The translations under genes were made by a program, and so were the position numbers. From RECM01 sp047921215 (lineage in GTDB: Bacteria; Bacteroidota; Rhodothermia; Balneolales; Cyclonatronaceae), in NCBI GenBank assembly GCA_047921215.1, contig JBLRWO010000016.1, forward strand, positions 24,649 to 88,648: DNA of 64,000 nt. Direction: 5' to 3'. How positions within the stretch are numbered: the stretch's first letter is position 1; every line of letters begins with the position of its first letter. Positions 1 to 9,059 of the stretch are shown here, piece after piece. The notes beneath the pieces were generated by a model. It was given only the letters and a program-made list of their open reading frames with translations, was not told the DNA's origin and ran no database searches.

Positions 1-1
1 T

Positions 2-1900
2 ATTGCGGGCCTCCTTACCCTGCTCATTGCCGTTGCCCTGGAGGGAATCATCGGCAAATACTCCCTGCCCCACCTCAGCCTGCCGTTCGTTTTTGCCCTG
101 TGGGCCCTGGTACTTGCCACCCGGGAATTTTCGGCACTCGGCCTGAATGAACGGTGGATTTACACACTCAACGACCTGTACATACTGGGAGGGCAGCCGC
201 TGGTAAATCTCTATGAATGGTGGAACAGTCTGTACATCCCGGTTTCGCTGAGGTCTTACCTGTTGTCGCTGGGGGCGATCCTGTTTCAGTACAGCGTTTT
301 TTCGGGTGTGCTGCTGGCCATCGGGCTGCTCATCTATTCCAGGATAGCCTTTACGCTCTCCCTGATTGGTTTCTACATCGCCTGGTTGTTCTATCAGCTG
401 ATCGGGGCAGAGTTGTCGGAGGTGAATTACAGTTACATAGGCTTCAACTACATACTAACGGCCATTGCTACCGGCGGATTTTTCGTGATCCCGAACCGCA
501 GTTCATACCTGTCGCTGCTGGTACTGATCCCGATCGTTGCAGTAATTACAGTCAGCTTTTCGGCGATTCTGGCTCCATTCGGGCTGCCCGTTTATGCGCT
601 CCCCTTCAATGTTCTGGTGCTCACCTATCTGTATGTACTCAAATTCCGTACCGATAACCGGGCCGATCTGAGCACTCTGTTTGTTCAGCTGAATTCGCCC
701 GAGAAGAATCTCTACTCATTCGTGAATTACCGGGAGCGCTTTGGCAAGGAAAGTCCGGTCGACATTCACCTCCCCTTTTTCGGTGAATGGAAAGTTACCC
801 AGGCCCATGATGGCGAGTTCACGCATAAGGGCGACTGGCGCCACGCCTGGGATTTTGAAATAACCGACGATGAGGGGAAAACATATAAAGACCGGGGTGA
901 CTTCACCCATGATTACTATTGCTACGGAAAAACCGTGATCGCTCCGGCCGACGGAACCGTTGAGGCCATTGCCGATGGCATCGAAGACAACATCATCGGT
1001 GAACGGAATCCGTCGGACAACTGGGGCAATACCATTGTTATCAGGCATTCCGAAAATATCTATTCGAAGCTCAGCCATCTGATTCCCGGGTCCTTTTCCG
1101 TGAAGAAGGGCGACAAGGTGAGAATGGGCGATGACCTTGCAAAATGCGGGAATTCAGGAAACTCACCCTATCCCCATCTGCATTTTCAGATTCAGTCTAC
1201 CCCCTACATCGGATCGCGAACCCTCGACTATCCCCTCAGCAACATATTCATCAAAAGAAATGATCAGCGGATACTGCAGACCATTGCCAGGCCCGAAAAA
1301 GGGGATCTGGTTGTGAACGTTCAGCCCGAAGCCCCTCTTCGCAGGGCTTTTGACCTGATTCCGGGCAAAATACTCATCTTCAACACCCGGACCGGTGATG
1401 TTACCTGGGAAGTGAAGCGGGATCTGTGGCAGAACCGGTACATCGAATGTGCAAAGACTGGCTCCAAAGCATGGTTCAGACTCGATGATGTGATGCTGCA
1501 GTTTACCCACTTCGAGGGTGACCGCTCGGCGCTGCTCTACTACTTTTACCTGGCTGCATACAGGGTTTCAACGGGCTACAGCCCGGGGCTGGTTATAACA
1601 GATACCTACCCTGTAAATATGATATTCAGTCCGTACCGAATTCCATTGCAGGATTTTGCCGCTCCCTTCTGGCGCTATCTGCGGGGCGAGTATAGCCTGA
1701 TTTATCCGGAATCCAAAACCGGGCTGCAGGGTGGCGATTTCCGGCTTCACGGCAGCATCACCAGAAAGATCTTTGGCAGAACGAAAGACACAATCCGGTT
1801 CGGTTTTCTGATCGACAACCGGGGTATTTGCGGATTCAACATCGATGGCGACCACCTGAAAATACACGCGACATGTACCGAAAAATCATCCCCCTACTGA
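2..1900 (+). CDS. Urea transporter-like membrane domain fused to M23 peptidase (5' truncated)
   Basis: The frame is open from base 2, so the true start lies outside the window. The first ~210 visible residues are a series of hydrophobic helices ending in a stretch around LPVYALPFNVLVLTYLY, which resembles the urea transporter (UT) family pore repeat. A hydrophilic domain follows with M23 (LytM-type) peptidase features: a GDWRHAWDFE segment, a VIAPADGTV strand, a GNTIVIRH strand, and the HLHFQ zinc/catalytic motif after GNSGNSPYP. Such UT-M23 fusions are known only from genome annotation as far as I recall. The last ~200 residues match nothing I recognise. The gene overlaps the next one by 28 nt, suggesting co-expression. 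Inference: an inner-membrane channel with a periplasmic peptidoglycan-related or degenerate peptidase domain. Transport of urea itself is not shown, and no urease genes are in view. Confidence 0.8.
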   Translation: MAGLLTLLIAVALEGIIGKYSLPHLSLPFVFALWALVLATREFSALGLNERWIYTLNDLYILGGQPLVNLYEWWNSLYIPVSLRSYLLSLGAILFQYSVFSGVLLAIGLLIYSRIAFTLSLIGFYIAWLFYQLIGAELSEVNYSYIGFNYILTAIATGGFFVIPNRSSYLSLLVLIPIVAVITVSFSAILAPFGLPVYALPFNVLVLTYLYVLKFRTDNRADLSTLFVQLNSPEKNLYSFVNYRERFGKESPVDIHLPFFGEWKVTQAHDGEFTHKGDWRHAWDFEITDDEGKTYKDRGDFTHDYYCYGKTVIAPADGTVEAIADGIEDNIIGERNPSDNWGNTIVIRHSENIYSKLSHLIPGSFSVKKGDKVRMGDDLAKCGNSGNSPYPHLHFQIQSTPYIGSRTLDYPLSNIFIKRNDQRILQTIARPEKGDLVVNVQPEAPLRRAFDLIPGKILIFNTRTGDVTWEVKRDLWQNRYIECAKTGSKAWFRLDDVMLQFTHFEGDRSALLYYFYLAAYRVSTGYSPGLVITDTYPVNMIFSPYRIPLQDFAAPFWRYLRGEYSLIYPESKTGLQGGDFRLHGSITRKIFGRTKDTIRFGFLIDNRGICGFNIDGDHLKIHATCTEKSSPY

Positions 1901-3216
1901 TTCTGGTTCTGAATGCACTGCCGGCAATGGCACTTGCACAAACTTCGTATGGAATGCCGGAAGTGGATGCCAGGACCTATGCCCTCTGGCAGGCGGCTGA
2001 CTGGGACGGGCTCATTTCTGAAGGCCGTTCGGCACTGCGAAACGGCATCGATTTTTACTACCTGCGCTACCGGTTGGGCGTGGCCTGGTATGAAAAGGGG
2101 AACTATCATCTTGCGATCAGGCATTTTGAAAAAGCGGCAGCATTCGATTACAGCGACATCACCCTGAAAGAGTATCTGTACTATGCCAACCTGTTTGCCG
2201 GCCGTCGAACAGAAGCAGCTGTTGTTGCCGATGGTTTCCCGGTTTCGCTCCAACAGAAAACGGGTACTGAGAAAGGGACTGGCATATGGCAGTTCGATCT
2301 GTTCCTGAACCTGAACAGCGGAGCGGAGAAGTCGGTTACCGGGAACTATAACCCAGGCGCTTTCGTCACTGATGATGGTTCCCAATCCATATCGGGCGGG
2401 CACCGGTATATCAGCCTGGGGCTGCAGCAGCAGGCTTCATCCAGTTTTTGGCTTTACCACGCCTACAGCGGTATGATCAAGCAGAATTTTGTGTATCCGG
2501 TTACCGCCGGAGTATCATCGGGCCGGACCAAAAGCACACTCTACCTGAACCAGTACTATCTTTCGGGTACCTGGCGTTCAGCCCGTAATCTCGAACTTTT
2601 TGCAGGTTTTCACTACCTGAACATCAGTTACCCGGCAGAACAGACCGTTTTCAGGCAGGGACGCAGTTATATGGTTTCCACCCGGTCTTACGAGCACGAC
2701 TATCTGCTCTTTGCCGGAATCAGGCGGCATTTTACCGGCTTTACCCTCTCCTGGTCACCACAGATGTCGAACCTGAACAACAGGGTGCAGTACCAGCAGG
2801 ATCTGACGGCCGCCATTTATCCGGCAGGCAATCTTAATCTGTACTTTATAACCACCCTCGTACATCAGAACGGGGATTTGCCCGGGCAGAGCCGTGCCGA
2901 CCGGTTGATTGCCGGTCAGCTGGCCGGAGCAAGGTTGCTGCCGTTTCTTTGGCTTGAGGCCTCAGCCACCCTTGGCAATATGCACAATTTCACCACTCAC
3001 CAGGGCCTTGTTGTCTACAACAACAACGAGACGGTTACACAGCGGTACGGGGGCAGCGCCCTTTTCTACATCGGGAACACCTGGCTGCTGAGAATCGATT
3101 ATAACCGTTTCAACAATGAAAGTCACTTCATCACCATCAGTGGCACTACTGATCAGGCTGACCCTATATCATATTACACCCACTCATTAACTTTCGGACT
3201 GTCATGGATTTTCTGA
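1873..3216 (+). CDS. TPR plus outer-membrane beta-barrel protein (YaiO-like)
   Basis: The start is placed at the ATG at 1873, because the next residues form a clean signal peptide (MYRKIIPLLILVLNALPAMA, cleaved near LAQ); a start further upstream would add a non-signal extension. Residues ~30-115 look like TPR helices (FYYLRYRLGVAWYEKGNYHLAIRHFEKA). The rest (~150-447) is rich in alternating aromatic strands and ends in a final Phe (LSWIF), as outer-membrane barrels do. The N-terminal TPR with C-terminal barrel recalls the YaiO family linked to surface polysaccharide export. It overlaps the UT-M23 gene by 28 nt and the following TPR gene by 13 nt, so the three are probably one operon. Substrate unknown. 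Confidence 0.75.
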   Translation: MYRKIIPLLILVLNALPAMALAQTSYGMPEVDARTYALWQAADWDGLISEGRSALRNGIDFYYLRYRLGVAWYEKGNYHLAIRHFEKAAAFDYSDITLKEYLYYANLFAGRRTEAAVVADGFPVSLQQKTGTEKGTGIWQFDLFLNLNSGAEKSVTGNYNPGAFVTDDGSQSISGGHRYISLGLQQQASSSFWLYHAYSGMIKQNFVYPVTAGVSSGRTKSTLYLNQYYLSGTWRSARNLELFAGFHYLNISYPAEQTVFRQGRSYMVSTRSYEHDYLLFAGIRRHFTGFTLSWSPQMSNLNNRVQYQQDLTAAIYPAGNLNLYFITTLVHQNGDLPGQSRADRLIAGQLAGARLLPFLWLEASATLGNMHNFTTHQGLVVYNNNETVTQRYGGSALFYIGNTWLLRIDYNRFNNESHFITISGTTDQADPISYYTHSLTFGLSWIF

Positions 3217-3827
3217 AATCAAAACTGCTGCTGACGGTTTTATTGCTCATTATATCTGCACCATCGGCTCTTTACGCCCAGGATGCAGTAATTGAAGCCT
3301 TCCGGCAGAGTTACGGGCTTGAGCAGCAGGGCGAGTATAAAAGTGCTGCTTCCAGATTACAGCAGGTATACGAGCGCGACTCCTACGAACTCAATCTGCG
3401 TATTGGCTGGCTGCTATACCGGGCCGGGTCATTCAACGAGTCGGAAACCTATTACCGCAATGCTGCAGCACTCAGGCCCTATGCCATAGAACCACGTTTC
3501 GGGCTGGCATGGCCGCTTTCGGCGCTCGGAAAATGGGATGAACTGATAACACTATATGATGGAATTCTGGAAACCGATCCGCAAAATACCATTGCCAACT
3601 ATCGCCTCGGCCTCATCCACTACAACCGGGGTGAATACGAGAAAGCCGATCGCTACATCGAAAAGGTAGTGAACCTGTACCCGTTTGATTACGATTCACT
3701 GCTGCTTTTCGCCTGGAATAAGCTGGCCCTGCAGCGAAACCGCGAAGCCAGGATTCTGTTCGGCAGGGTCCTGTTATTCAATCCGGGTGATGAATCGGCG
3801 TTGCAGGGGCTGGAACAGTTAAAATAG
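3204..3827 (+). CDS. Periplasmic TPR-repeat protein
   Basis: A 207-residue protein with a signal peptide (cleavage near ALYAQ) followed by about four tetratricopeptide repeats. Typical repeat positions are visible, for example in NYRLGLIHYNRGEYEKADRY around residue 133. It has no catalytic motif. It starts inside the previous gene (13-nt overlap), implying translational coupling. It probably acts as a periplasmic scaffold for the barrel protein or the M23 domain encoded upstream. The partner assignment is inference from gene order. Confidence 0.75.
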   Translation: MDFLKSKLLLTVLLLIISAPSALYAQDAVIEAFRQSYGLEQQGEYKSAASRLQQVYERDSYELNLRIGWLLYRAGSFNESETYYRNAAALRPYAIEPRFGLAWPLSALGKWDELITLYDGILETDPQNTIANYRLGLIHYNRGEYEKADRYIEKVVNLYPFDYDSLLLFAWNKLALQRNREARILFGRVLLFNPGDESALQGLEQLK

Positions 3828-3910
3828 GATACTGGTGGCGAATTGCACGATGTGCAGCGCTGCAGGATGCCTTCAGTGCCACATCGTTATCAGGCTTATA
3901 ACCGCTTACG

Positions 3911-4183
3911 TCAGCGCCTCCTCGATATCAGGCTTACAACCGCCACAAAGATTGCCGAACCGATAATGGACCAGACCACCGGAAAGGCGAAGGTTCCGGC
4001 CTTGACTACAAAAAATTCGGGCAGGGACATTTCACGGGCTATCCATCCACCGATAAGGGCCCCGATAAAGCCGACTGCAATGGAAACAAGGCACCCTCCT
4101 CTTGAAAATCCTGTGATGGCCTGCCCAATGGCGCCGCAAAGACCTGCAATGATCAATAAAAGAATTAAATCAATAAACGACAT
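3911..4183 (-). CDS. GlsB/YeaQ/YmgE family stress membrane protein
   Basis: A 90-residue protein with three hydrophobic helices. It has the glycine-rich pattern of the transglycosylase-associated (GlsB/YeaQ/YmgE) family: GLCGAIGQAITG, GFIGALIGGWIA and a last helix before a SRRR tail. Members are small inner-membrane proteins induced by general stress; no biochemical role is firmly established. It lies 3 nt downstream of the class-I glutaminase-like gene on the same strand and may be the last gene of the amidoligase operon. Confidence 0.85.
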   Translation of the reverse strand: MSFIDLILLLIIAGLCGAIGQAITGFSRGGCLVSIAVGFIGALIGGWIAREMSLPEFFVVKAGTFAFPVVWSIIGSAIFVAVVSLISRRR

Positions 4184-4186
4184 GCT

Positions 4187-4996
4187 CTACTCCTGTTCAT
4201 TCTCGTTATGTGTTGCTGCCAATCTAATCAATTTACGGAAAATCATCTGCTGGGATTTAACCTGGGGCAGATATTCGGGGTGCCACTGCACACCGAGTGC
4301 GAACGGATAGGATTTGTGTTCTACCGCCTGAACCACACCGGCCAGGTCTGTTGCTGAAAACCGGATATCGGGTCCTGGCCGGTTAACAGCCTGGTTGTGA
4401 AGACTGTTCACCAGGCAGGAATCCTTGCCGAAAATGGAACCGAGATGGGTTCCTTCCACAATTCTGATCCGTTTACGGGGGTAAACACTTTCAATTTTGG
4501 GCTCCTCTGTGTAAAAATCAATGATATCCGGGTGCAGATTGCCGCCCCAGTACACGTTCAGGAACTGGGCGCCCCTGCAGATGCCGAGTATTGGCCAGTT
4601 TTTATGTACAGCGATATCGAGTAATTCATGCTCCAGCTTATCGCGCTCCAGATCTACGGGAATTGTACCCAGGCTGAAAAGCCGGCGGATGATCATGATA
4701 ACCGGGGCCATCAGCCAGGCAACGATTCCACCGCTCTCCTTTTCATCTCCGGCACCTTTTTTCTGGTGTTCGGCAATATCGTCGATGGTGTCGGCATAGC
4801 GTCCGGGATCGATATCGGCTCCCCCGCCTAAGATAAGGCCGTCAAGACTCTCCGGATCCACTTTTCTGCCGGGTCGGATTCTGATTGCTCTACCGCCGGC
4901 CCTCCATACCGCAATCCGGGTAAAAAACCATGCCGGATATCCGCCGCGATCGGGACCGGTTATGCCAATGGCGGGTTTATTCCGGCCTGAAAACAT
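4187..4996 (-). CDS. Class I glutamine amidotransferase-like hydrolase (peptidase C26, PuuD-like)
   Basis: Resembles the gamma-glutamyl-GABA hydrolase/peptidase C26 family. The triad is visible: nucleophile Cys140 in LGICRGAQFLN, and His239 and Glu241 in GVQWHPEY. The GGGADIDP loop sits near residue 57. Residues ~71-118 form an insertion compared with the usual family. It contains a charged stretch (EHQKKGAGDEKESGG) and then a hydrophobic segment (residues ~91-108) that could be a membrane helix. The 5' end overlaps the amidoligase gene by 20 nt. Inference: it removes or edits gamma-glutamyl-type amide bonds made by the neighbouring amidoligase. The true substrate cannot be read from sequence. 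Confidence 0.85.
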   Translation of the reverse strand: MFSGRNKPAIGITGPDRGGYPAWFFTRIAVWRAGGRAIRIRPGRKVDPESLDGLILGGGADIDPGRYADTIDDIAEHQKKGAGDEKESGGIVAWLMAPVIMIIRRLFSLGTIPVDLERDKLEHELLDIAVHKNWPILGICRGAQFLNVYWGGNLHPDIIDFYTEEPKIESVYPRKRIRIVEGTHLGSIFGKDSCLVNSLHNQAVNRPGPDIRFSATDLAGVVQAVEHKSYPFALGVQWHPEYLPQVKSQQMIFRKLIRLAATHNENEQE

Positions 4997-5987
4997 CTTT
5001 GATCTCCTCCATCCATGTTTTGGCCCGGCTCACTAGTGGATGCTCAAGGCGATACAGGAATTTCCGGGCCATGGAATCGAGTTTATCATGATCGCTGGCC
5101 AGCACTTCTACCGGCATCCATTTGTTCCATTCCAGGGTAAAACTCCAATCGGGTTCGTCAATCCGGCTGTTCGGCAGCCGGTAATGCAGTGTTGGCCTCT
5201 TACTTATTTTCTGATCGGGCAGCGCCTTCCTGACCCTCTCCTCGTCCATCCAGGCCAGTACGGGCAGCATGTCGAGCGGCCGGTTACGGGTGGGATTGTA
5301 CGCGATATAGTCGTCAATGAGTTCTGCCGTTCCGGGATGATAGCCCGGTGTGAGGACATTGATGACATATTCTTCCGGAAATGGATCAATAAACGGTGTA
5401 ATCTCCCTGGTAAGGTCGATTTCAAGTTCCTCTTTCAGAGAGTCGTACAGGATCAGAAAAGATTTCAAATACGCGAGAACCGTTTCCGAATTCACGGATG
5501 GCAGTTCGGGATTCAGATGCAGCCCGAAAGCATAGAAAAAAGAGGCCCCTGTTCCTTTTGCACCTGTTTCGTAGATTTTCTTTCTGAGTGTCTCCATCTC
5601 CGGTATGGCAGAGACCGGTATAGGCGGGAATACAATTTCGAACGGTACCAGTTTTTCTGCCGCTGTGGCCATGAAATCCTCAATGGAATCGCCCAGGCCG
5701 GGTTCAATCTCATCCAGGCCAATTTTTTTAAAATAGTTATTGACCTTCATCTCCCGGAACAGCTCGGCATCCAGTTCCACTCTGAATTCACCGAACCGGG
5801 TCTCTTTAACCAGCGCTTCATAATTGCTTATTCTCTCGATTTTGCCGCGTAAAACCGCTACAATAGCTGCGGTAATCTCATCAAGTCCCAGACCACTGAA
5901 CTCCAGTTCAAGACCTATCGTACGTTCCTCATCATTTTCATTGTACAATACGGGCGGCTTATGAAGGCCGGTATCGGAATCTGTCAT
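4977..5987 (-). CDS. Amidoligase family protein (putative amidoligase enzyme)
   Basis: A 336-residue protein with the signature of the putative amidoligase family (glutamine-synthetase/carboxylate-amine ligase fold): the early IGLELEF strand carrying two acidic metal ligands, a FGEFRVELD strand, GASFFYAFGLHLNPE, a TREITPFIDPFPEEYVIN segment, and a late HYRLPNSR arginine motif. Comparative genomics has predicted that these enzymes form amide bonds between an amine and a carboxylate using ATP, often beside a class-I glutaminase-fold protein. That is the arrangement here (20-nt overlap with the C26 gene). The start ATG gives no signal peptide, so it is cytosolic. The substrate is unknown. Confidence 0.8.
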   Translation of the reverse strand: MTDSDTGLHKPPVLYNENDEERTIGLELEFSGLGLDEITAAIVAVLRGKIERISNYEALVKETRFGEFRVELDAELFREMKVNNYFKKIGLDEIEPGLGDSIEDFMATAAEKLVPFEIVFPPIPVSAIPEMETLRKKIYETGAKGTGASFFYAFGLHLNPELPSVNSETVLAYLKSFLILYDSLKEELEIDLTREITPFIDPFPEEYVINVLTPGYHPGTAELIDDYIAYNPTRNRPLDMLPVLAWMDEERVRKALPDQKISKRPTLHYRLPNSRIDEPDWSFTLEWNKWMPVEVLASDHDKLDSMARKFLYRLEHPLVSRAKTWMEEIKDVFRPE

Positions 5988-6048
5988 AAATTATTGATTA
6001 TGTAAACAGGCAGGTGGTGCTCCTGAGGCTATTAATGAGCTAAATCGG

Positions 6049-6079
6049 TTTATATCAAACCCTAAATTACCTATCTTTG
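6049..6079 (+). promoter_or_regulatory. Bacteroidota-type promoter of the FKBP gene
   Basis: TATCTTTG at 6072-6079 matches the Bacteroidota -7 consensus TAnnTTTG. Exactly 19 nt upstream lies TTTA (6049-6052), one base from the -33 TTTG element. The FKBP start codon is 45 nt downstream of the -7 element, a normal leader length. Match by eye only. Confidence 0.5.
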
Positions 6080-6123
6080 AAGCAAGCAAAAAATGATGAC
6101 ATAATTACTGAAAGGATTTTGTT

Positions 6124-6552
6124 TTGTCCAAAGCAAAAAACGGCGACACCGTTAAAGTACACTATACCGGAAAACTGAACGACGGATCTGTATTTGATTC
6201 ATCGGAAAACCGGGAGCCCCTCGAATTCCAGCTTGGCAGCGGCCAGTTAATACCCGGTTTTGAAAAAGCGGTAACCGGCATGACCGTGGGTGAATCCACC
6301 TCGGTTACCATTCCCGCAAATGAAGCCTATGGCGAGGTTAACGACGAGCTTATTCTGAGCGTTGAAAAAAACCGTCTCCCCGCCGACATTCAGCCAGAAG
6401 TCGGTATGCAATTGCAGGTACAACAGCCCAACGGGCAACCTGTTCCTGTAGTCATAAGCGATGTTACAGACGAACACGTAAAGCTTGATGCCAATCACCC
6501 ACTGGCTGGCAAAGAACTGACCTTCGACATTGAAGTTGTCGAAATCGGGTAG
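6124..6552 (+). CDS. FKBP-type peptidyl-prolyl isomerase, SlyD-like
   Basis: A 142-residue protein starting with TTG at 6124, supported by an AAAGGA Shine-Dalgarno sequence at 6111-6116 (7-nt spacer). It has the FKBP core (VKVHYTGKLNDGSVFDSS; LGSGQLIPGFEKAVTGM) followed by the SlyD insert-in-flap region (residues ~70-120, VEKNRLPADIQPEVGMQLQ) and a return to the FKBP strand GKELTFDIEVVEI. It lacks the His-rich metal-binding tail of E. coli SlyD. Role: cytosolic prolyl isomerase and folding helper. It stands alone, with its own promoter. Confidence 0.9.
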   Translation: MSKAKNGDTVKVHYTGKLNDGSVFDSSENREPLEFQLGSGQLIPGFEKAVTGMTVGESTSVTIPANEAYGEVNDELILSVEKNRLPADIQPEVGMQLQVQQPNGQPVPVVISDVTDEHVKLDANHPLAGKELTFDIEVVEIG

Positions 6553-6654
6553 GATATCTTCAGCAATACGGAGCCGGCTGCCCCGAAAGGCGGTAGCCGG
6601 ACCTCCACAGATTTGAAGGATGAGGGCCGTGACCCGTTTCGGCCTGTCATAAAT

Positions 6655-6939
6655 AAAAAAAGCCTTTTCCCCGGGGAGTCTCCGGCAGAAGAATCAAATT
6701 CTGTTCGAACTCAATCGCTTCATATAGGCCAACGAAACCCGTAGGTTTTGCGGCCGATCCGCAGCTCTTGTTCCCGCAGGAAAAGGCTGATATCCAATAC
6801 GTACGTTTTAAACCGGGTCGAATTTGTTGGCTTTCGCCGGAACCTGAGAATTAACCCGCGGCTCCCGACACCGGACGGTATTGAACCTCAAGTCAAACTT
6901 CGTTTCCAATGTTTCTGTTTGACTCTGGTAGTAATTTAA
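6655..6939 (-). repeat. 285-bp direct repeat, copy 1
   Basis: Matches 7422-7706 over its whole 285-nt length with roughly four-fifths identity by eye. Blocks such as GATCCGCAGCTCTTGTTCCC and CTCCCGACACCGGACGGTAT are shared exactly. Read on the minus strand it ends in a hairpin (CTCCCC/GGGGAAAAG flanked by GCC/GGC) followed by TTTTTTT, like an intrinsic terminator, so minus is the likely functional strand. The reading frame open in copy 2 is broken here by stop codons. Candidate small RNA or decayed mobile/coding element. Confidence 0.7.
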
Positions 6940-7421
6940 TTAAAAAAATCCCGGTCACAATATGTATAAAAAATGTTCTCTGTAAGGTCATTATTATCTG
7001 ATCTTAATTAGCTGCTTGTGCAACAAAAGGTAATCATTTTAAATAGATTCATTCCAAATAATTAAGCCATGCGGATGCTCAGTCAGAGCAAAAAAAATTG
7101 AATCAACGGAAGCAAAAAGCTGTTATCCTTAATAAATAATGTCAGCTTCTGCAATGTTCCGGATTCCCGGTCACACCAGGGAAACAGCGAACACATGGAA
7201 TTTAATCATAGCACCCCGGTAGAAAAACTTTCATCGCCACTTCCGATTTCTTCATAATTGCAGCTGACCGCACTTTGTTACAGAACCCTGTCTGTAATAT
7301 TGTAGAAATGGCCCGGTTCAACCCCGGCCGGTTACATGATATCGTCGTCGTCAACATCAGAAAATGTGGCAACTCCAATCCCCCGCTGCCAGGTTAGCAC
7401 ATAAAAACCATTGGCTGAAAT

Positions 7422-7706
7422 AAAAAAAGCCTTTCCCGTGGGGAGTCTCCGGCAGAAGATTCAAGTTTTATTCAAACTCAATTTCCTCATATAAGCCGCA
7501 TTATCCGTAGATTTTGCGACCGATCCGCAGCTCTTGTTCCCAATCGGAAAAGGCTGTTATTCGATACATTCGTTTTAAACCGATGTCTACCGAAGTGACT
7601 TGCGCCGGAACCTGTGAGTTAACGCAGACTCCCGACACCGGACGGTATCGAACCTCAAGTCTGACTTCGTTTCCATTGTTTCTGTCTGACTCTGGTAGCA
7701 ATTTAA
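7422..7706 (-). repeat. 285-bp direct repeat, copy 2
   Basis: Same length and order of blocks as copy 1, with a start-to-start spacing of 767 nt. On the minus strand a 66-codon frame (TTG start near 7701, stop at 7501) is open, but the frame is not kept in copy 1 and substitutions show no obvious synonymous bias, so I do not call it a gene. The 3' terminator-like hairpin is kept with changed stem bases (CTCCC/GGGAAAG), which favours a transcribed element. Confidence 0.7.
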
Positions 7707-8039
7707 CACTCTGCTGAACGAATGCAATATGTGCAAAAAATATATTTTCTAGATCATTTCAAGATGATTTTCCGTAGTGTATTGCAGGGCAGTAAACAGC
7801 CTGATTTTATTTGAATTTATTATAAATAATTAATGTTTTATGCTCCTTGAAAAGGTACCACAAACCGATTAACACCGTGCCGGAACAGGATGCGGTTTAC
7901 AGCTCGTTAACCTCAAAATATAAGGTCTAGATATACCATACTTTACTTCCGGGTGCGTGATTCCGAACTTTGAACTAACCGGATCTGGCGGGACTTCGCG
8001 TTTACCGATGGTGCCATCGTTCTTATACAAGATATACAC

Positions 8040-9059
8040 TTACCAGATATTCACCTCAGGCGTGAGCGTGATATTGAATTTCGATTTCACCCCGTCTGTT
8101 ATTTGCCGGGACAGTTCCAGGATCTCGCTGCCTGTTGCCTTGCCATAGTTTACAAGAACCAGGGCCTGTTTATCGTGGGAACCGCTGTTACCGATCCGGC
8201 GTCCCTTCCAGCCAGACTGTTCAATAAGCCAGCCGGCAGGCACCTTTATATGACCTTCACCGGACGGATACCCCGGAATGGCCGGAAACTGTTTTTGCAG
8301 CACATAAAATTCCGACTCTGCTATTACCGGATTTTTGAAAAAGCTGCCTGCATTACCAAGTTTTGCGGGATCCGGGAGTTTGCTTCTCCTTATCCGGCAA
8401 ACCGCTTCGCTTACGGCCCCGATCGTAAGATCTTCTACACCCATGGAATCGAGCGTACTTCGTATATCTCCGTAATCAAGGCGGAAATCCGGTTCCCGAT
8501 TCAGCCGTAAAACGACATCGGTGATGAGATAGCGCCCTTTTTCCCTGTTTTTAAAAATACTGTCCCGGTATCCGAATTCACATTCATCGCTGCCGTAGGT
8601 GTGTATCTCGCCGGTTTCAAGTTCAACAGCTTCGAGCGAATCAAACACTTCAGCCAGCTCAACACCGTATGCACCGATGTTTTGTATGGGAGCCGCCCCC
8701 ACATTACCCGGTATAAGCGACAGGTTTTCAATTCCCGCAAGTCCTTTTTCGATACACCGCTCCACCAGGGAGTGCCAGTTGTGCCCACCACCTACCCTTA
8801 GCCAGACCTGGCCGGCCGTTTCCCTGATCACCTCCACACGGTCATCACGGTAGCGTATAACCAGGGCATTCACATCGCCCGTTAACAGGATATTACTGCC
8901 TCCGCCCAGAGGTTTCTTCTCCTGATTTTCGGCTGATTTGTCCTTCAACAGAGCGATCAGTTCATCCCTGCTTTTCGGATCTGCGAAATAGCGGGCTCTC
9001 GATTCAATGCCGAAAGTGTTCAGCTTTCTGAGGGAAACGTTTTCAAGAATCTCGGTCAT
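8040..9059 (-). CDS. murB: UDP-N-acetylenolpyruvoylglucosamine reductase MurB
   Basis: Reduces UDP-GlcNAc-enolpyruvate to UDP-MurNAc with NADPH and FAD in cytosolic peptidoglycan precursor synthesis. Visible: N-terminal LNTFGIES, the FAD-binding GGGSNILL, LSLIPGNVGAAPIQNIGAYGVE, the GYRDSIFK tyrosine loop of type I MurB, the catalytic serine in LGNAGSFFKNP, and a C-terminal glutamate in TLTPEVNIW. The 339-residue length is normal. The ATG at 9059 is preferred over an upstream GTG at 9068, because AGGTGG sits just before it and the N-terminus then matches the family. Confidence 0.95.
   Translation of the reverse strand: MTEILENVSLRKLNTFGIESRARYFADPKSRDELIALLKDKSAENQEKKPLGGGSNILLTGDVNALVIRYRDDRVEVIRETAGQVWLRVGGGHNWHSLVERCIEKGLAGIENLSLIPGNVGAAPIQNIGAYGVELAEVFDSLEAVELETGEIHTYGSDECEFGYRDSIFKNREKGRYLITDVVLRLNREPDFRLDYGDIRSTLDSMGVEDLTIGAVSEAVCRIRRSKLPDPAKLGNAGSFFKNPVIAESEFYVLQKQFPAIPGYPSGEGHIKVPAGWLIEQSGWKGRRIGNSGSHDKQALVLVNYGKATGSEILELSRQITDGVKSKFNITLTPEVNIW

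Larger units (their letters stand above)
6553..8039. other. Gene-poor stretch holding two diverged repeats
   Basis: About 1.5 kb without a convincing protein gene. It holds two ~285-bp direct repeats (annotated separately) and a GC-rich hairpin just after the FKBP stop (6575-6600) that lacks a T-run. The spacer between the repeats (6940-7421) and the stretch from 7707 to the murB end are AT-rich, and I see nothing recognisable in them. Confidence 0.6.

Noticed and set aside
7640..7680. tRNA-like GGTTCGATACC in the repeat
   Set aside because: No acceptor stem or anticodon arm can be folded around it.
7501..7701. 66-codon minus-strand gene in repeat copy 2
   Set aside because: The frame is interrupted by stops in the sister copy and no family is recognised.
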